Assembly (NCBI RefSeq): GCF_002860165.1
Contig: NZ_PGUZ01000028.1
Span: 17,264-81,263 of the forward strand
Direction: 5' to 3'
DNA length: 64,000 nucleotides
From: Bacillus sp. V3-13
Lineage (GTDB): Bacteria; Bacillota; Bacilli; Bacillales; Cytobacillaceae
Numbering within the stretch: position 1 is the first letter of the stretch; each line of letters begins with the position of its first letter. The translations under genes were made by a program, and so were the position numbers. The notes beneath the pieces were generated by a model. That model did not search any database, was not told where the DNA came from, and saw nothing but the letters and a program-made list of their open reading frames with translations. Shown here in pieces: positions 33,771 through 43,241 of the stretch.

Positions 33771-35705
33771 TTATCTTCTACTGGCAAATACACTCGTAAA
33801 CTCTTTATAGGTTCTGCATCTTATCAATTGTTGGACAATGCTTGCATCGTCAACTACTTTTCCAAGCAAATGATACATTTCCTGCAAATCTGAACTGCTG
33901 TTCTTTTCGACACTCAATAAACAAACAAATTGAACACGCTTATCTTCCCAGATAATCGGCTTTTGCAAAGTACAGATTGACCAGAAGGTTTTATCTGTTT
34001 GCGGCACCATTGGATGCGGAATCGCTACAAAATTGCCGAAGCAAGTCGGGGATAAAGCTTCTCTTGCAAAAACCGATTGAATAAATTCGTCATCCACTAA
34101 TCCGAGTGATTTCAGCTTTTCTCCCAAAAAGTTCAGAACTTCTTCACGCGTTTCAAATTTTTCTTGTAAAAATACCAGTTCTTCCCTTGTGTATTCAAAC
34201 ATTATTTTTGGGCTATCGTTCATGGCCATTTCAATTTTCTGAAAATCATCGCCGCCAAGAATCGTGTTGACCTCTATGACGGGTATAGGCAAGATATCAC
34301 GGATCGGAATCGTACTGACAATAAAATCAAGCGTATGAAACGGAACCTCGTTTAACTTGTAGTACTCGGTTGTTCCGACTACTTCCAATGATGAACCAAA
34401 CCTGGACTGAAGCTTATAATATAATAGTCTTGCACTCCCCAGCCCGGATGCACATACAATCATGCACCTTTTCAACTGGTTGTTTACCTTTCTCCGTTCT
34501 ATAGCTGCACCGATATGAAGGGCAAGATAGGCAATCTCATTCTCATGAACGTCTATCCCTGTTTCGTCCTTTAAAACCATCCCGGCGAGAATTCCTGCTT
34601 CAAATGCGACCGGGTAATTCGATTTTATCGCATCAAGCATTGGATTTCGCAGATTCATGCCATATCTATAGCGGTTAATCGCCGGTTTTAAGTGCAGGCT
34701 TAATCCGACAATAAGTTCTTTGTCTTGTTTAATTCCAAGCATAAGTTCGCTTTCAATCTTATCGAGCATCTTCATTGTAAGATCATAGATGTTTTTATCA
34801 ATAAAGCTTTGAATCTCTTTGTCACCTATATTCGGATTGGCAATGATTTTTGTGCCCATTAAATGAATTGCAACATAAGCGATTTCCGTTTCCGGGAACA
34901 CTACCTGCAGCGCTGTCTCGATCTTTTTAACAATCTCTTTGGCAACCTCATATTCTTTCTGCTTCATGATGTCCATAAATTCCTCAGGATAGATTGATAC
35001 ATAATTGCCATTTCGTATCCGCAGGCATGCAATCGCAATGTGGATAATAAGATTGTTTAAGCCGATATCCGATAAGGTGATTTTGTTTTGTTTTATCTCA
35101 TCAAGGATCATGTTTCGAACCGCGGCCATTTCTTCATTAGGCAGAATCGAACCGGGAACATTCATCATATCCTGTTCAGTTTCTCTCCGCCCAAAAATAT
35201 ATTCTGACATACAAAAGCGCAGCTTTACTTCTTCTCCCCTTAATTTCACACCATAATTAGGGCGTTTTTCCAGGACAATCCCGTAGGCCTGCAATATTTT
35301 CTTCACTTCGCGAAGATCATTTTGAACAGTTGACCGGCTGATGTACAATTCATCCGCTAACTCATCAAGCTTTACAAATGTCTCCGAAAGCAACAGGCGC
35401 TTGATTAAATAGTGGATTCTGTCTTCCGGCAAGGTTGGAATATTTTCTTTAGGGGAATTGTTCTGAAACACTTCTTTTAACAGCTTTAGAAAACGCTGGT
35501 CATCGTAAATTTTGAGCTCATACCCGCTCCCCCGCAATGATTTGATTCTTGCCCCATTCGCTGATAACAGCTTGTCCAGCTCTTTCATATCGTTTCTAAC
35601 GGTTCTTGACGTTACTTGAATCACATTAGCTAAATATTCGCTCGTTAATGAATTCCGGGCTGCCATAAGTTGACGCAATATACTGCTCAACCGGGCATTA
35701 AGCAT
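33771..35705 (-). CDS. licR: BglG/LicR-type PRD transcriptional activator
   Basis: A 644-residue PTS-controlled regulator close to B. subtilis LicR in length. Domains in order: HTH_11 (about 5-65), Mga-type HTH (about 85-150), PRD1 and PRD2 (about 180-390, with HIAIACLRIRNG, AIHLMGTK, HLKPAINRYRYG and ALHIGAA histidine regions), an EIIB-gat-like domain (IVCASGLGSARLL) and an EIIA-mtl-like domain ending with IPHP. Phosphorylation by HPr and by the operon EIIA/EIIB tunes activity. The ATG at 35705 follows GGAGGGGGCC. It most likely activates both lic units. Confidence 0.93.
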   Translation of the reverse strand: MLNARLSSILRQLMAARNSLTSEYLANVIQVTSRTVRNDMKELDKLLSANGARIKSLRGSGYELKIYDDQRFLKLLKEVFQNNSPKENIPTLPEDRIHYLIKRLLLSETFVKLDELADELYISRSTVQNDLREVKKILQAYGIVLEKRPNYGVKLRGEEVKLRFCMSEYIFGRRETEQDMMNVPGSILPNEEMAAVRNMILDEIKQNKITLSDIGLNNLIIHIAIACLRIRNGNYVSIYPEEFMDIMKQKEYEVAKEIVKKIETALQVVFPETEIAYVAIHLMGTKIIANPNIGDKEIQSFIDKNIYDLTMKMLDKIESELMLGIKQDKELIVGLSLHLKPAINRYRYGMNLRNPMLDAIKSNYPVAFEAGILAGMVLKDETGIDVHENEIAYLALHIGAAIERRKVNNQLKRCMIVCASGLGSARLLYYKLQSRFGSSLEVVGTTEYYKLNEVPFHTLDFIVSTIPIRDILPIPVIEVNTILGGDDFQKIEMAMNDSPKIMFEYTREELVFLQEKFETREEVLNFLGEKLKSLGLVDDEFIQSVFAREALSPTCFGNFVAIPHPMVPQTDKTFWSICTLQKPIIWEDKRVQFVCLLSVEKNSSSDLQEMYHLLGKVVDDASIVQQLIRCRTYKEFTSVFASRR

Positions 35706-35937
35706 TTTGGCCCCCTCCGTCCAATTCACCTGAGTGATTTTCAACCTGTTTGTGAAAAATCTTGCTGAGTTTCCTGAAAATCATCTGCTGTTTTTTCCTA
35801 TATTATACTGCATCCTTCACTCCAGTTTTCAGCTTTACCAATGAATTCATAAAAAAGAATCCGATAAATAACGCCAATATTCCAAGGCCGTTCATGTTTT
35901 TACTATAAACATGTTTTAAATTATAACTATATTTTAT

Positions 35938-35952
35938 TTATAATAATTATAA
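35938..35952 (+). promoter_or_regulatory. PerR box upstream of dps
   Basis: TTATAATAATTATAA is a perfect 7-1-7 PerR-type inverted repeat, 68 nt before the Dps start. Peroxide derepression via PerR is expected. Confidence 0.85.
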
Positions 35953-36020
35953 TTTAGTATTGATTTTAATGTGAGTATAGGATAAAATGAAAATAAGCCA
36001 AATTTAGGAGGGAAATATAC

Positions 36021-36455
36021 ATGACATTACAAAAACTATTAAACACACAAATTGCAAATTGGAATATTCTTTATACAAAATTGCACCGTTTTCACTGGTA
36101 TGTAAAAGGACCATTATTTTTCACCCTTCATGAAAAGTTCGAAGAGCTTTACAAAGAAGCAGCCCTTGTTGTGGACGAAACCGCTGAACGGTTGCTGGCG
36201 ATTGGCGGAGAGCCGATTGCTACCATGAAGGAATATTTGGAAACAGCCACTTTGCAAGAAACAACCGGCGAAACAACAGCGAATGAAATGGTAAAATCAC
36301 TAATTGAAGATTACAGAAAAATAAATGAAGGCTTACAGGAGGTAGCCGCCCTGGCCGAAGAACAAAATGATATCATCACCAATGATCTGGCTGTCGGCCT
36401 GATCGAAAAAATTGATAAACATATTTGGATGTTAAATGCATACTTAGGAGAATAA
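36021..36455 (+). CDS. dps: Dps/ferritin-like DNA-binding stress protein (MrgA-like)
   Basis: A 144-residue Dps-family mini-ferritin that oxidises ferrous iron with peroxide and stores it as a 12-mer. The intersubunit ferroxidase residues are visible: LHRFHWYVKGPLFFTLHEKFEELY with His and Asp/Glu ligands, then DETAERLLAIGGEP. Length and C-terminal LIEKIDKHIWMLNAYLGE are typical. A TTAGGAGGG site precedes the start. The perfect PerR box upstream and own terminator make it a single-gene peroxide-stress unit. Confidence 0.95.
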   Translation: MTLQKLLNTQIANWNILYTKLHRFHWYVKGPLFFTLHEKFEELYKEAALVVDETAERLLAIGGEPIATMKEYLETATLQETTGETTANEMVKSLIEDYRKINEGLQEVAALAEEQNDIITNDLAVGLIEKIDKHIWMLNAYLGE

Positions 36456-36460
36456 TAAAT

Positions 36461-36488
36461 AAGTGCCGAAATTCGGCACTTATTTTTT
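36461..36488 (+). terminator. Terminator after dps
   Basis: AAGTGCCGAA pairs with TTCGGCACTT, followed by ATTTTTTT. Confidence 0.9.
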
Positions 36489-36589
36489 TGAAAGTAGCTA
36501 TTTCTAATAAATGGATTTTTGTAATATGATGGTGTTAAAAAAATGTGGCGTGATTAAAAGTTGAAAAATGATCCCGGCTGGAATGTTAT

Positions 36590-37483
36590 TTAAGCAGGCT
36601 TAATGAATTGAAAATAATGTTTTAAAACGGTCAACTCGGAAGGGGTTTGTTCATAAACCTCTCCGTCCATATCGGCATCCATTCTCTTTTCTGTTTCAAT
36701 CTTTATTTTACTTCCTCTTGAAAGGAGAAATTCTGTCGCTATTTCTTCATTGATTTGCGTTAAATCCAGGGTGAAAAGTTCTTTTAGTAATGTTAAGCTC
36801 GCATTTTTTACAATAATGATGTCTGCAAGGCCGTCATCAAAGCTGATATTTTGAAAAGGAAGCCGGTTCGTTCCAATAAATTGTCCGTTGGCAACAAGGA
36901 TCATGATGGCCTCACCAGCGATAGTTTCTCCATCACAGGATATTGTATAGCGAAAAGGTTCCATTTTATTGATTGTCCGGATTGCACTTAAATAATAGCT
37001 GATTTTTCCCAACCGCTCTTTTTCCGCCTCACTAATATTATTGGATGTTTCCGTCACTAGTCCGATTCCCCAGAAATTAACCAAGTAATGATCATCAGCC
37101 TTGATGGCATCAACCGGTACAACGACACCGTTCATCAATGCCTCGGCCGCTTTTCGGATATTTTGGGGAATTTCCATCATTCGGCTTATATCATTACATG
37201 TTCCTCCAGGCAATACAGCGATTGCCGGCTTGTTTTGTAATTCGGCCAGTCCATTAATACATTCATGAACCGTTCCATCTCCGCCCAAAATAAACAGCAC
37301 GTCCTGCCCGGCTCCATAGTTTTTACAGATGTCAGCAAGATGTCCTTGTTCTGCTGATTTCATTACCATAAACTGCTCAATTTCCGCAGCTAATATAGGG
37401 AGGCAGGCTTCTAAATTTGCTTGAATCCCTTGCTGACCCGCATGCGCATTGTAAACAAGCATAGCTTTTTTTATTTTCTCCAT
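36590..37483 (-). CDS. Diacylglycerol kinase-family lipid kinase (BmrU/YegS-like)
   Basis: A 297-residue soluble lipid kinase. The DAGK catalytic domain has LVYNAHAGQQ at the N-terminus, the nucleotide motif FILGGDGTVHE, VLPGGTCNDISR and later the FDDGLADIIIVK segment with the acidic residue. Relatives phosphorylate diacylglycerol or similar lipids; the exact substrate is not predictable. It stands alone with a start after AAAGGGAGTGCGGGC. Confidence 0.88.
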   Translation of the reverse strand: MEKIKKAMLVYNAHAGQQGIQANLEACLPILAAEIEQFMVMKSAEQGHLADICKNYGAGQDVLFILGGDGTVHECINGLAELQNKPAIAVLPGGTCNDISRMMEIPQNIRKAAEALMNGVVVPVDAIKADDHYLVNFWGIGLVTETSNNISEAEKERLGKISYYLSAIRTINKMEPFRYTISCDGETIAGEAIMILVANGQFIGTNRLPFQNISFDDGLADIIIVKNASLTLLKELFTLDLTQINEEIATEFLLSRGSKIKIETEKRMDADMDGEVYEQTPSELTVLKHYFQFIKPA

Positions 37484-37652
37484 GCCCGCACTCCCTTTTC
37501 AGTAAAGTAAAATCGAATATATATAAAATCAATGCCCATTAATAGAAAAAAATAAACCATGTTACAGAAGGGTTAAGATTCCCTGGTTTTTTGAATTCAG
37601 ATGGAAATAAGGGTAATCTCTCTCTCGCTAAATCCCCCTCCACAAACTAAAC

Positions 37653-37684
37653 ACAAAAGAGGACAGACCATGATGGCCTGCCCG
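37653..37684 (-). terminator. Terminator after the CNNM transporter gene
   Basis: On the minus strand GGGCAGGCC and GGTCTGTCC form a 9-bp stem with two G-U pairs, followed by TCTTTTGTG. Confidence 0.75.
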
Positions 37685-37701
37685 TTTCTATTGAGAAATG
37701 A

Positions 37702-39027
37702 TTACTCGTCAACTGCTTTGTTGACTTCCAATTTTGCTGGCTGAGATTTTTTTACTTCAATATATATAATGTGATGTCCGTCAAGTTCTTTCACGATAAA
37801 ATCGTACCCGTCCGCCTGCATGACATCACCCTGCTCAACATCAAACTTTTGTGTCAAAATCCAGCCGCCCAATGTGTCGACATCTTCTTCAGGTATGGAA
37901 ATGCCAAGCATGTCGTTGACATCCCCGATTAACACTTTGGCGTCAAAAATATAGTGCTGGTTGTTGATTTTCCGTACAAGCGGAATTTCATCGGCGTCGA
38001 ATTCGTCACGAATTTCGCCGACAATTTCCTCAAGAATATCTTCAACCGTAACGAGTCCCGCTGTTCCGCCATATTCATCAAGAAGGACTGCCATGTGGGT
38101 GCGTTCCTTTTGCATCTTCAGGAGTAAATCGTGAATTGGAATGTTCTCTATCACCCGAATGACAGGTTTAATATATCTTTCAATCTCAAATTCACTTTTT
38201 ACAAATAAGCTTGCCGTCAGGAGCTCTTTAATATTGATGATTCCGATGATGTTATCCTTGTCGCCGTCGATAACCGGATATCTTGTAAATTTTTCATCAC
38301 GTATGATCGCGAGAATTTCATCAATGGATGCATCTTTATCAAGGCTAACAATCTCTGTTCTTGGAACCATTATTTCCTTGGCAATTCGGTCATCGAATTC
38401 GAAAATTTTATTCACATACTTAAATTCAGATTGATTGATTTCGCCTTTCTTGTAGCTTTCGGAAAGTATGAGGCGAAGCTCTTCTTCACTGTGGGCAACA
38501 TCATGCTCGGAAGCAGGCTTTAAGCCAAATATTCCTACCAGCAGCCGGGCAGAACCGTTCAGAGCCCAGATGAAAGGATACATCACGCGATAGAAAAGAA
38601 TCAACGGTCTTGAAAAATAAAGAGAAACAGCTTCTGCTTTCTGGATGGCAACCGTTTTTGGGGCAAGTTCCCCGACCACAACATGCAAAAACGTTACTGA
38701 AGCGAATGCAATCGCAAAAGATAAGATATGTGACACCGATTCGTTTACGCCGTATTTTTCAAACAGAGGAAGCAAGAGCCTTTCGACTGTTGGCTCGCCC
38801 AGCCATCCTAAACCTAAAGCGGTAATCGTAATGCCAAGCTGGCAGGCTGATAAATATTCATCCAGGGCGCCGATGACCCTTTTAGCAGCTATCGCATTTT
38901 TATTTCCTTCTATAACAAGCTGGTCAATTCTCGTAGTTCGGATTTTTACAATAGCAAATTCCGCTGCAACGAAAAAGGCGGTCAAAGCTATCAGGATTGC
39001 GACGAGTATCAGGTTAACTGTTATCAA
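37702..39027 (-). CDS. CNNM/HlyC-CorC family transporter with CBS domains (YhdP/MpfA-like)
   Basis: A 441-residue membrane protein. An N-terminal DUF21 domain with four helices (residues 1-180, including [15 protein letters not shown] and VVGELAPKT) precedes two CBS domains (about 200-330, with [10 protein letters not shown] and [17 protein letters not shown]) and a CorC_HlyC domain. B. subtilis MpfA of this family exports magnesium. The start is TTG at 39027, 7 nt after AAGG, and the site falls in a hairpin. It has a leader of roughly 280 nt. Confidence 0.88.
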   Translation of the reverse strand: MITVNLILVAILIALTAFFVAAEFAIVKIRTTRIDQLVIEGNKNAIAAKRVIGALDEYLSACQLGITITALGLGWLGEPTVERLLLPLFEKYGVNESVSHILSFAIAFASVTFLHVVVGELAPKTVAIQKAEAVSLYFSRPLILFYRVMYPFIWALNGSARLLVGIFGLKPASEHDVAHSEEELRLILSESYKKGEINQSEFKYVNKIFEFDDRIAKEIMVPRTEIVSLDKDASIDEILAIIRDEKFTRYPVIDGDKDNIIGIINIKELLTASLFVKSEFEIERYIKPVIRVIENIPIHDLLLKMQKERTHMAVLLDEYGGTAGLVTVEDILEEIVGEIRDEFDADEIPLVRKINNQHYIFDAKVLIGDVNDMLGISIPEEDVDTLGGWILTQKFDVEQGDVMQADGYDFIVKELDGHHIIYIEVKKSQPAKLEVNKAVDE

Positions 39028-39314
39028 TCAAGTGCCTTACTCAATGAACGAGTAAGACCCACACCTCCCTTTGGGTGAATAAATTATTTTTTCTTTAGTT
39101 CGTAGCTGGTTTGGGAAAAAGCTTTAAAAAACCCCCTTCACCAAAACCATCACGAGATGGTTGTAATTCAAATGATATAAAAAATAAACGAATGCGGCAA
39201 TTCATATGTGTCCGTGGCACAGAAATGCCGTTTTTATTAAAGAACACTTTTATACAAAAACTACCCTCTATTTTTTAAATTAATCGCAAACTGGACGTTT
39301 TTTATAAATCCAGG
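39028..39314 (-). other. Leader region of the CNNM transporter gene
   Basis: Besides GGGAGG 43 nt from the start, the region holds CTTACTC/GAGTAAG, an inverted repeat overlapping the start-proximal SD, and CATCTCGTGATG. No M-box consensus is recognisable, so magnesium control by a known riboswitch cannot be claimed. Confidence 0.4.
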
Positions 39315-39350
39315 CAAAAAAAGCCTGATGTGTAGGTCCACAACAGGCTG
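39315..39350 (-). terminator. Terminator after the thioredoxin-like gene
   Basis: On the minus strand AGCCTG-TTGTG and CACA-TCAGGCT pair around GACCTA, followed by seven T. Confidence 0.8.
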
Positions 39351-39372
39351 CTTTAAAATATATTCATTACAA

Positions 39373-40140
39373 TTAGTCATTTTTTTGTGTTCCCGGAATG
39401 ATGCATCCATCTGGTCCGCAATCATCTTTTGTTCGCATTTTTTCTTCGGCACGTTCTTTTTCAAGTTGCGTTTTCTGCCATTCGATATCTATGACAGGTG
39501 TGAATTTTTCAGGGAAGCGGATGTACCAGCGCTGTTTGCGAATCAAAAAATTATCGGGATCCAGCTGGAGCGCTTCATCAAGCTCCTTTAACGCCTCATC
39601 ATGTTTTCCGGCACTTGCATAGGCCATTCCAAGCTTGAATTTCGTTTGGGCAAGGCTTAGTTCAAGCTCGTTCAGCTGTTTACGGTGCACATAGTACGTA
39701 TCCTTTAGCTCAATCGATTCGACCTGATTATGGATTAGTTTTTCAACGGCTAATATATGCTCCTCGTTTGTGACATGGAAGCCTTCCTTGATCAGACGAA
39801 TGGTGCCGTCATAGTCGACAAAAATTCCATTCGGGACAATCTTAAAGCCAAAAAGGTTCGATAACTGATTTTCGCTATCGACGACTGTTTGAAAAGAGGT
39901 ATTTTCAGTATACCGCCTCACGACCTCAGGTCCTTGAATATCAACAGCAACAGAAAGAAATTCAAAGCCGTTGTCCTGATGCTTTTCATAAAATTGCTGC
40001 CAGCCTGGCAGCTGCTCTCTGCATCTTCACCAGGAAGCCCACATAAAGATTAGCGTCTTTTTGCCTTGTAACTCCTTTAGTGAAAACGGGTTCCCGCTCA
40101 TATCCGTTAAAGAAAGATCAGGTAATTTTTCAAGCAGCAT
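39373..40140 (-). CDS. Thioredoxin-like (TlpA/ResA) protein with TPR segment; in-frame TGA at codon 38 (candidate selenoprotein)
   Basis: Translation from ATG 40140 (after GGGAGG, 9-nt spacing) gives a TlpA/ResA fold: residues 1-37 end in LIFMWASW, codon 38 is TGA (40027-40029), and the frame continues R-C-R-E-Q-L-P-G-W-Q-Q-F-Y to codon 255. The TGA lies where the first redox cysteine of WASWC is expected. After about residue 170 comes a TPR-like stretch (LGMAYASAGKHDEALKELDE) and a C-terminal DDCGPDGC. If TGA is read as selenocysteine this is a 255-residue selenoprotein with a U-x-C pair; otherwise the gene is broken and only a 182-codon piece from 39921 remains. No homologue comparison was possible. 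Confidence 0.7.
39996..40012 (-). other. SECIS-like hairpin after the in-frame TGA
   Basis: GCTGCCA and TGGCAGC form a perfect 7-bp stem with a GGC loop; the loop begins 21 nt after the TGA. Bacterial SECIS elements lie directly after UGA and present G residues in a small apical loop, as in fdhF (AGGUCU). The hairpin also encodes the expected L-P-G-W-Q, so chance pairing is possible. Confidence 0.45.
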
Positions 40141-40210
40141 TTTCAGCAACCTCCCTTTTTATTCAAAGGTACTGAAATGTCCGGCAGAAAGCAAATAATT
40201 AGTCTGTGCT

Positions 40211-42058
40211 TTATTTTTCATAAAAACGGAGCAGGTCTCCGTAAATGATTTGGTCTGAATACTCAAGCTCCTGTTTTGCCTGTTCGATGAACGGTTCACA
40301 GCTTACTTTTTCGATTACTTGACCTGTGACCTTCTGATAGCAGCTGCCTCCTGTAAAAATAAAATCGTTCGATATAAAGCTTCCATCGCGGAGAACTGTA
40401 AATTGATCCCGCTGCTTTGAAAAAAGATCCGTGCCAAATTGGATGTCTTCCTTCGTTTCAATGCCAAGTAAATGCAACAATGTTGGACGCAAGTCGATTT
40501 GGCCTGAAACCGAAGAAATTGTACCGCCTTTGATGCCGGGTATATGAATAAATAGAGGAACCCGCTGCAGTTTGATGTGTTCGTACGGGGTGATTGGCTT
40601 ACCCAAAAATTGTCCCATCGCCTCATGATGGTTCTCCGAAATCCCGTAGTGATCTCCATACAAAACAAGAATGGAGTCTTCGTATAAACCTTCCTTTTTT
40701 AAATCTTCTATGAAAAGCTTGATGGCTTCATCTGTATAACGGACAGTCGGAAAATAACGGTTTAATGTCCCGCTCACTGAGTGGTATTCATCGATCAACC
40801 GATCTTCCGGCTTGAGCTCAAACGGAAAATGGTTTGTCAGTGTAATAAATTTTGTGTAAAAAGGACGGGGCATTCCTTTCAGATACTCGATAGATTGGTG
40901 GAAGAAATCGATATCCTTCATTCCCCATCCAACCGTATTTTCTGCAGTGACTTGATAATCAAGCAGCGAATAAAAGCGGTCATATTTTAAGCTCCCGTAC
41001 ATCACATCCCGATTCCAAAAGCTTTTATTATTTGCATGCAAAGCGGCCGTATAATATCCGTGTTCCTTTAATTTTTCCGTCATCGAATAATAGCGGTTAT
41101 CAGCATGAGTAAAAAACACGGCTCCCCTGCTTAACGGAAACAGTGAATTATCGAGGAGAAATTCAGAATCAGACGTTTTCCCCTGTCCCGTTTGGTGGTA
41201 AAACTCGTCAAAGTAGAAGCTTTCTTCCTTAAAGTCATTTAAGAAAGGCGTGATTTCCCTTCCATTAAGCGTTTGGTCAATAACGAAGCTTTGGGTCGAT
41301 TCAAGCGAAATCAAAATCAGATTCTTCCCCTTGCAAATTCCGAACAATGTTGAGTTGGGCTCTTTATAGCGTGCTTGAGTATAGTTTTGAATGTGACTCA
41401 ATTTATCCCCATCTGCCATCGCCCGCTGTGCTTTTGCTTTTGTATGAAGAAAGGCATCGTAAAGATGGTAATGGTATGTTCCAATATTCTTAACAAGAAT
41501 TTTCCTGTCAAACGTCCGCGTCAACAATTCAGGCCGCTGTGTTTCGGCCAGGCTTAAATTTAAAAAAACAAGTGCTCCGGCTATATAATAGAAAGCTGTT
41601 TTTTGCGGCCGCGAATACCCTTCCATCGAAAGGAGCACAGGCTTCCGGACAACAAGATACGCCAGAAGCACAGTGTCGAGGAAGTAAAAAATATCAGTCC
41701 AACTGACCAATTCCCTGATACTCGCCCCCAAATCGGCGAGATTGCTCGTTTGCATGAGTAAAGGAATCGTGATGAAATCAAAAAACTCGCGATAATACAC
41801 GATATTCGCATAAAGAACAACCGTTATGAACGCATGGAAAATGAGCACAAAAAAGTTTCGTTTCCTTCCAGTCATAAAAAGACCTATTCCCGCACCAATC
41901 ATCAAAAAGCTTAACGGATTTAAAACTAAAATATACTCCTGCATGATATTATCGCCGTTCAACTGGAAGCTGTATTTATAGGCTAAATACGTCTTGCACC
42001 AGAGAAAGAAAACGGCCGCATGAATGATGTTCATTTTGATTTTACGCTCAGCTCTCAC
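40211..42058 (-). CDS. LtaS-family lipoteichoic acid synthase/primase
   Basis: A 615-residue membrane sulfatase-fold enzyme that transfers glycerol phosphate from phosphatidylglycerol. About five N-terminal helices (residues 10-180) precede the extracellular catalytic domain: LISLESTQSF with nucleophile Thr255, DFFHQSIEYL, and LYGDHYGISENHHEAM with metal ligands. GTG 42058 is chosen as start, 6 nt after AGGAGG; the frame continues further up but that part is not LtaS-like. B. subtilis has four paralogues (LtaS, YfnI, YqgS, YvgJ); I cannot say which this matches best. It lies 70 nt upstream of the thioredoxin-like gene. Confidence 0.9.
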   Translation of the reverse strand: MRAERKIKMNIIHAAVFFLWCKTYLAYKYSFQLNGDNIMQEYILVLNPLSFLMIGAGIGLFMTGRKRNFFVLIFHAFITVVLYANIVYYREFFDFITIPLLMQTSNLADLGASIRELVSWTDIFYFLDTVLLAYLVVRKPVLLSMEGYSRPQKTAFYYIAGALVFLNLSLAETQRPELLTRTFDRKILVKNIGTYHYHLYDAFLHTKAKAQRAMADGDKLSHIQNYTQARYKEPNSTLFGICKGKNLILISLESTQSFVIDQTLNGREITPFLNDFKEESFYFDEFYHQTGQGKTSDSEFLLDNSLFPLSRGAVFFTHADNRYYSMTEKLKEHGYYTAALHANNKSFWNRDVMYGSLKYDRFYSLLDYQVTAENTVGWGMKDIDFFHQSIEYLKGMPRPFYTKFITLTNHFPFELKPEDRLIDEYHSVSGTLNRYFPTVRYTDEAIKLFIEDLKKEGLYEDSILVLYGDHYGISENHHEAMGQFLGKPITPYEHIKLQRVPLFIHIPGIKGGTISSVSGQIDLRPTLLHLLGIETKEDIQFGTDLFSKQRDQFTVLRDGSFISNDFIFTGGSCYQKVTGQVIEKVSCEPFIEQAKQELEYSDQIIYGDLLRFYEK

Positions 42059-42079
42059 ACAACCCCTCCTGGTTCTTTC

Positions 42080-42440
42080 CCAAGCTTTGTTCAGGTCATC
42101 GTGATCCTGTTGTTTATGGTGCAGGCACTGAATCTGATCCAACTGGACTTCCTCGTCGCACTTGCAACAGGAGTCATTGCCTATCTTCCGCATCTTTTAA
42201 CAGCACTTGTCATAGTCGCTATGGGTTTATGGGTTAGGAAACCTTGTTCAGAACATGCTTGTCACGATCTTGCAAGGTCCGAACTTTCGCATTCTTGCTT
42301 CCATTTCAAAGTATGCGATTATCGAAGTGTCTGTATTCATGGCGCTTGGTCTAACCACGGTGGAGCTGCTTGGATTGTCAACTGGCGTCATACTGCTCCG
42401 GGCGCACCAGCCCTTTCATCGCCTTATCGTTCCACCAACA
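42080..42440 (+). pseudogene. Frameshifted remnant of a TM_helix (CmpX-type) mechanosensitive channel protein
   Basis: Frame one gives F-V-Q-V-I-V-I-L-L and YLPHLLTALVIVAMGLWV; after one extra base near 42235 the next frame continues G-N-L-V-Q-N-M-L-V-T-I-L and SKYAIIEVSVFMAL. Together they resemble the conserved TM_helix domain (PF05552). The start is missing, the end departs from the family, and the left end overlaps the divergent LtaS gene. It is a decayed fragment. Confidence 0.7.
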
Positions 42441-42531
42441 TATGTCAAATTAAGATCCTTTTTAGTATTAAAGGGCATAAAATTCATCTTTATCTGAAAA
42501 AATAAGTAAAAATAAATGAGGAGGGGAACCA

Positions 42532-42714
42532 ATGGATTTAAATCGGGTTAAACAAATTCTATCTTCTCCAGCTGATATTGAAGTGAAATATCATGATATT
42601 TCAGTCTGGATTGACAAGGTGAATGAGGACGGCCGAACAGCAACTGTTCATATGAGGGGGCCTCTTAAAGAGACCAACGTAGTCGAAATTACAGAGTTAA
42701 CTGAAGCAGACTAG
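42532..42714 (+). CDS. sspH: Small acid-soluble spore protein, H type
   Basis: A 60-residue SspH-family protein (M-D-L-N-R-V-K-Q-I-L-S-S pattern, central VWIDKVNEDGRTATVHM, C-terminal VVEITEL). Such proteins are made in the forespore under sigma-G/F. GAGGAGGGG precedes the start. It confirms a spore-forming host. It lies alone between two pseudogene fragments. Confidence 0.88.
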   Translation: MDLNRVKQILSSPADIEVKYHDISVWIDKVNEDGRTATVHMRGPLKETNVVEITELTEAD

Positions 42715-42816
42715 CATATTTTCGGATATGGACAACAAACGCTAAATCTGCACAAAATTCTAGATACACCAGGAGTTAAATCTATCAACCAGTCAGTTAA
42801 AATCCCTGAACAAAAC

Positions 42817-42846
42817 AGAACCACCCAGATCAAACAGGGTGGTTCT
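42817..42846 (-). terminator. Inverted repeat between sspH and the SDR remnant
   Basis: AGAACCACCC and GGGTGGTTCT form a perfect 10-bp stem. On the minus strand GTTTTG follows, so it fits as terminator for the SDR remnant; it may also stop sspH transcripts. Confidence 0.6.
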
Positions 42847-42875
42847 TACATTACTACTCGTCGAAGCTGGTCCGA

Positions 42876-43136
42876 TTACAAAATCGACCTGACGATACCT
42901 CCGTCAACGCGCATGGCCGTTCCCGTTATCGCAGCTGCTTGTTCCGACGCTAGAAATACAACCAGATTTGCTACCTCTTTGCCTGTGATAAAGCGCTTTA
43001 CCAATGAGCCCGGAAGCCTGTTTTCAAATAGATCCTTTTCAATTTCTTCAAACGTCTGTCCCAACTCGGCGGCCATTGATTGAAAATGCTCCTCGACTTT
43101 TTCTGTGCGGGTCGGTCCCGGCATAGTGATCTCTGT
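42876..43136 (-). pseudogene. 5'-truncated short-chain dehydrogenase (SDR) remnant
   Basis: About 86 codons match the C-terminal part of an SDR oxidoreductase: MPGPTRTEKVEEHF after the lost active site, then KRFITGKEVANLVVFLASEQ and TGTAMRVDGGIVRSIL. The NAD-binding Gly motif and the Y-x3-K catalytic site are gone. The upstream codons to 43220 are not SDR-like and run into the divergent pgl promoter. Confidence 0.8.
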
Positions 43137-43241
43137 AAAATAAAATCGGTAAAATTCGTTTAGCCAGACCCCCATTTTTAACCGCAACCATTTCGGCGTG
43201 ATATAATGAAACCAATGCATTTAATTGAAGGAGGAGCTAAG

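Noticed and set aside
39028..39260. M-box magnesium riboswitch before the CNNM transporter
   Set aside because: Expected by function, but no M-box core sequence is visible in the leader.
39373..40140. TGA as a sense codon through a changed genetic code
   Set aside because: TGA is used as an ordinary stop in this window, for example at the end of the SMR gene at 13189, so only a local recoding event could explain it.
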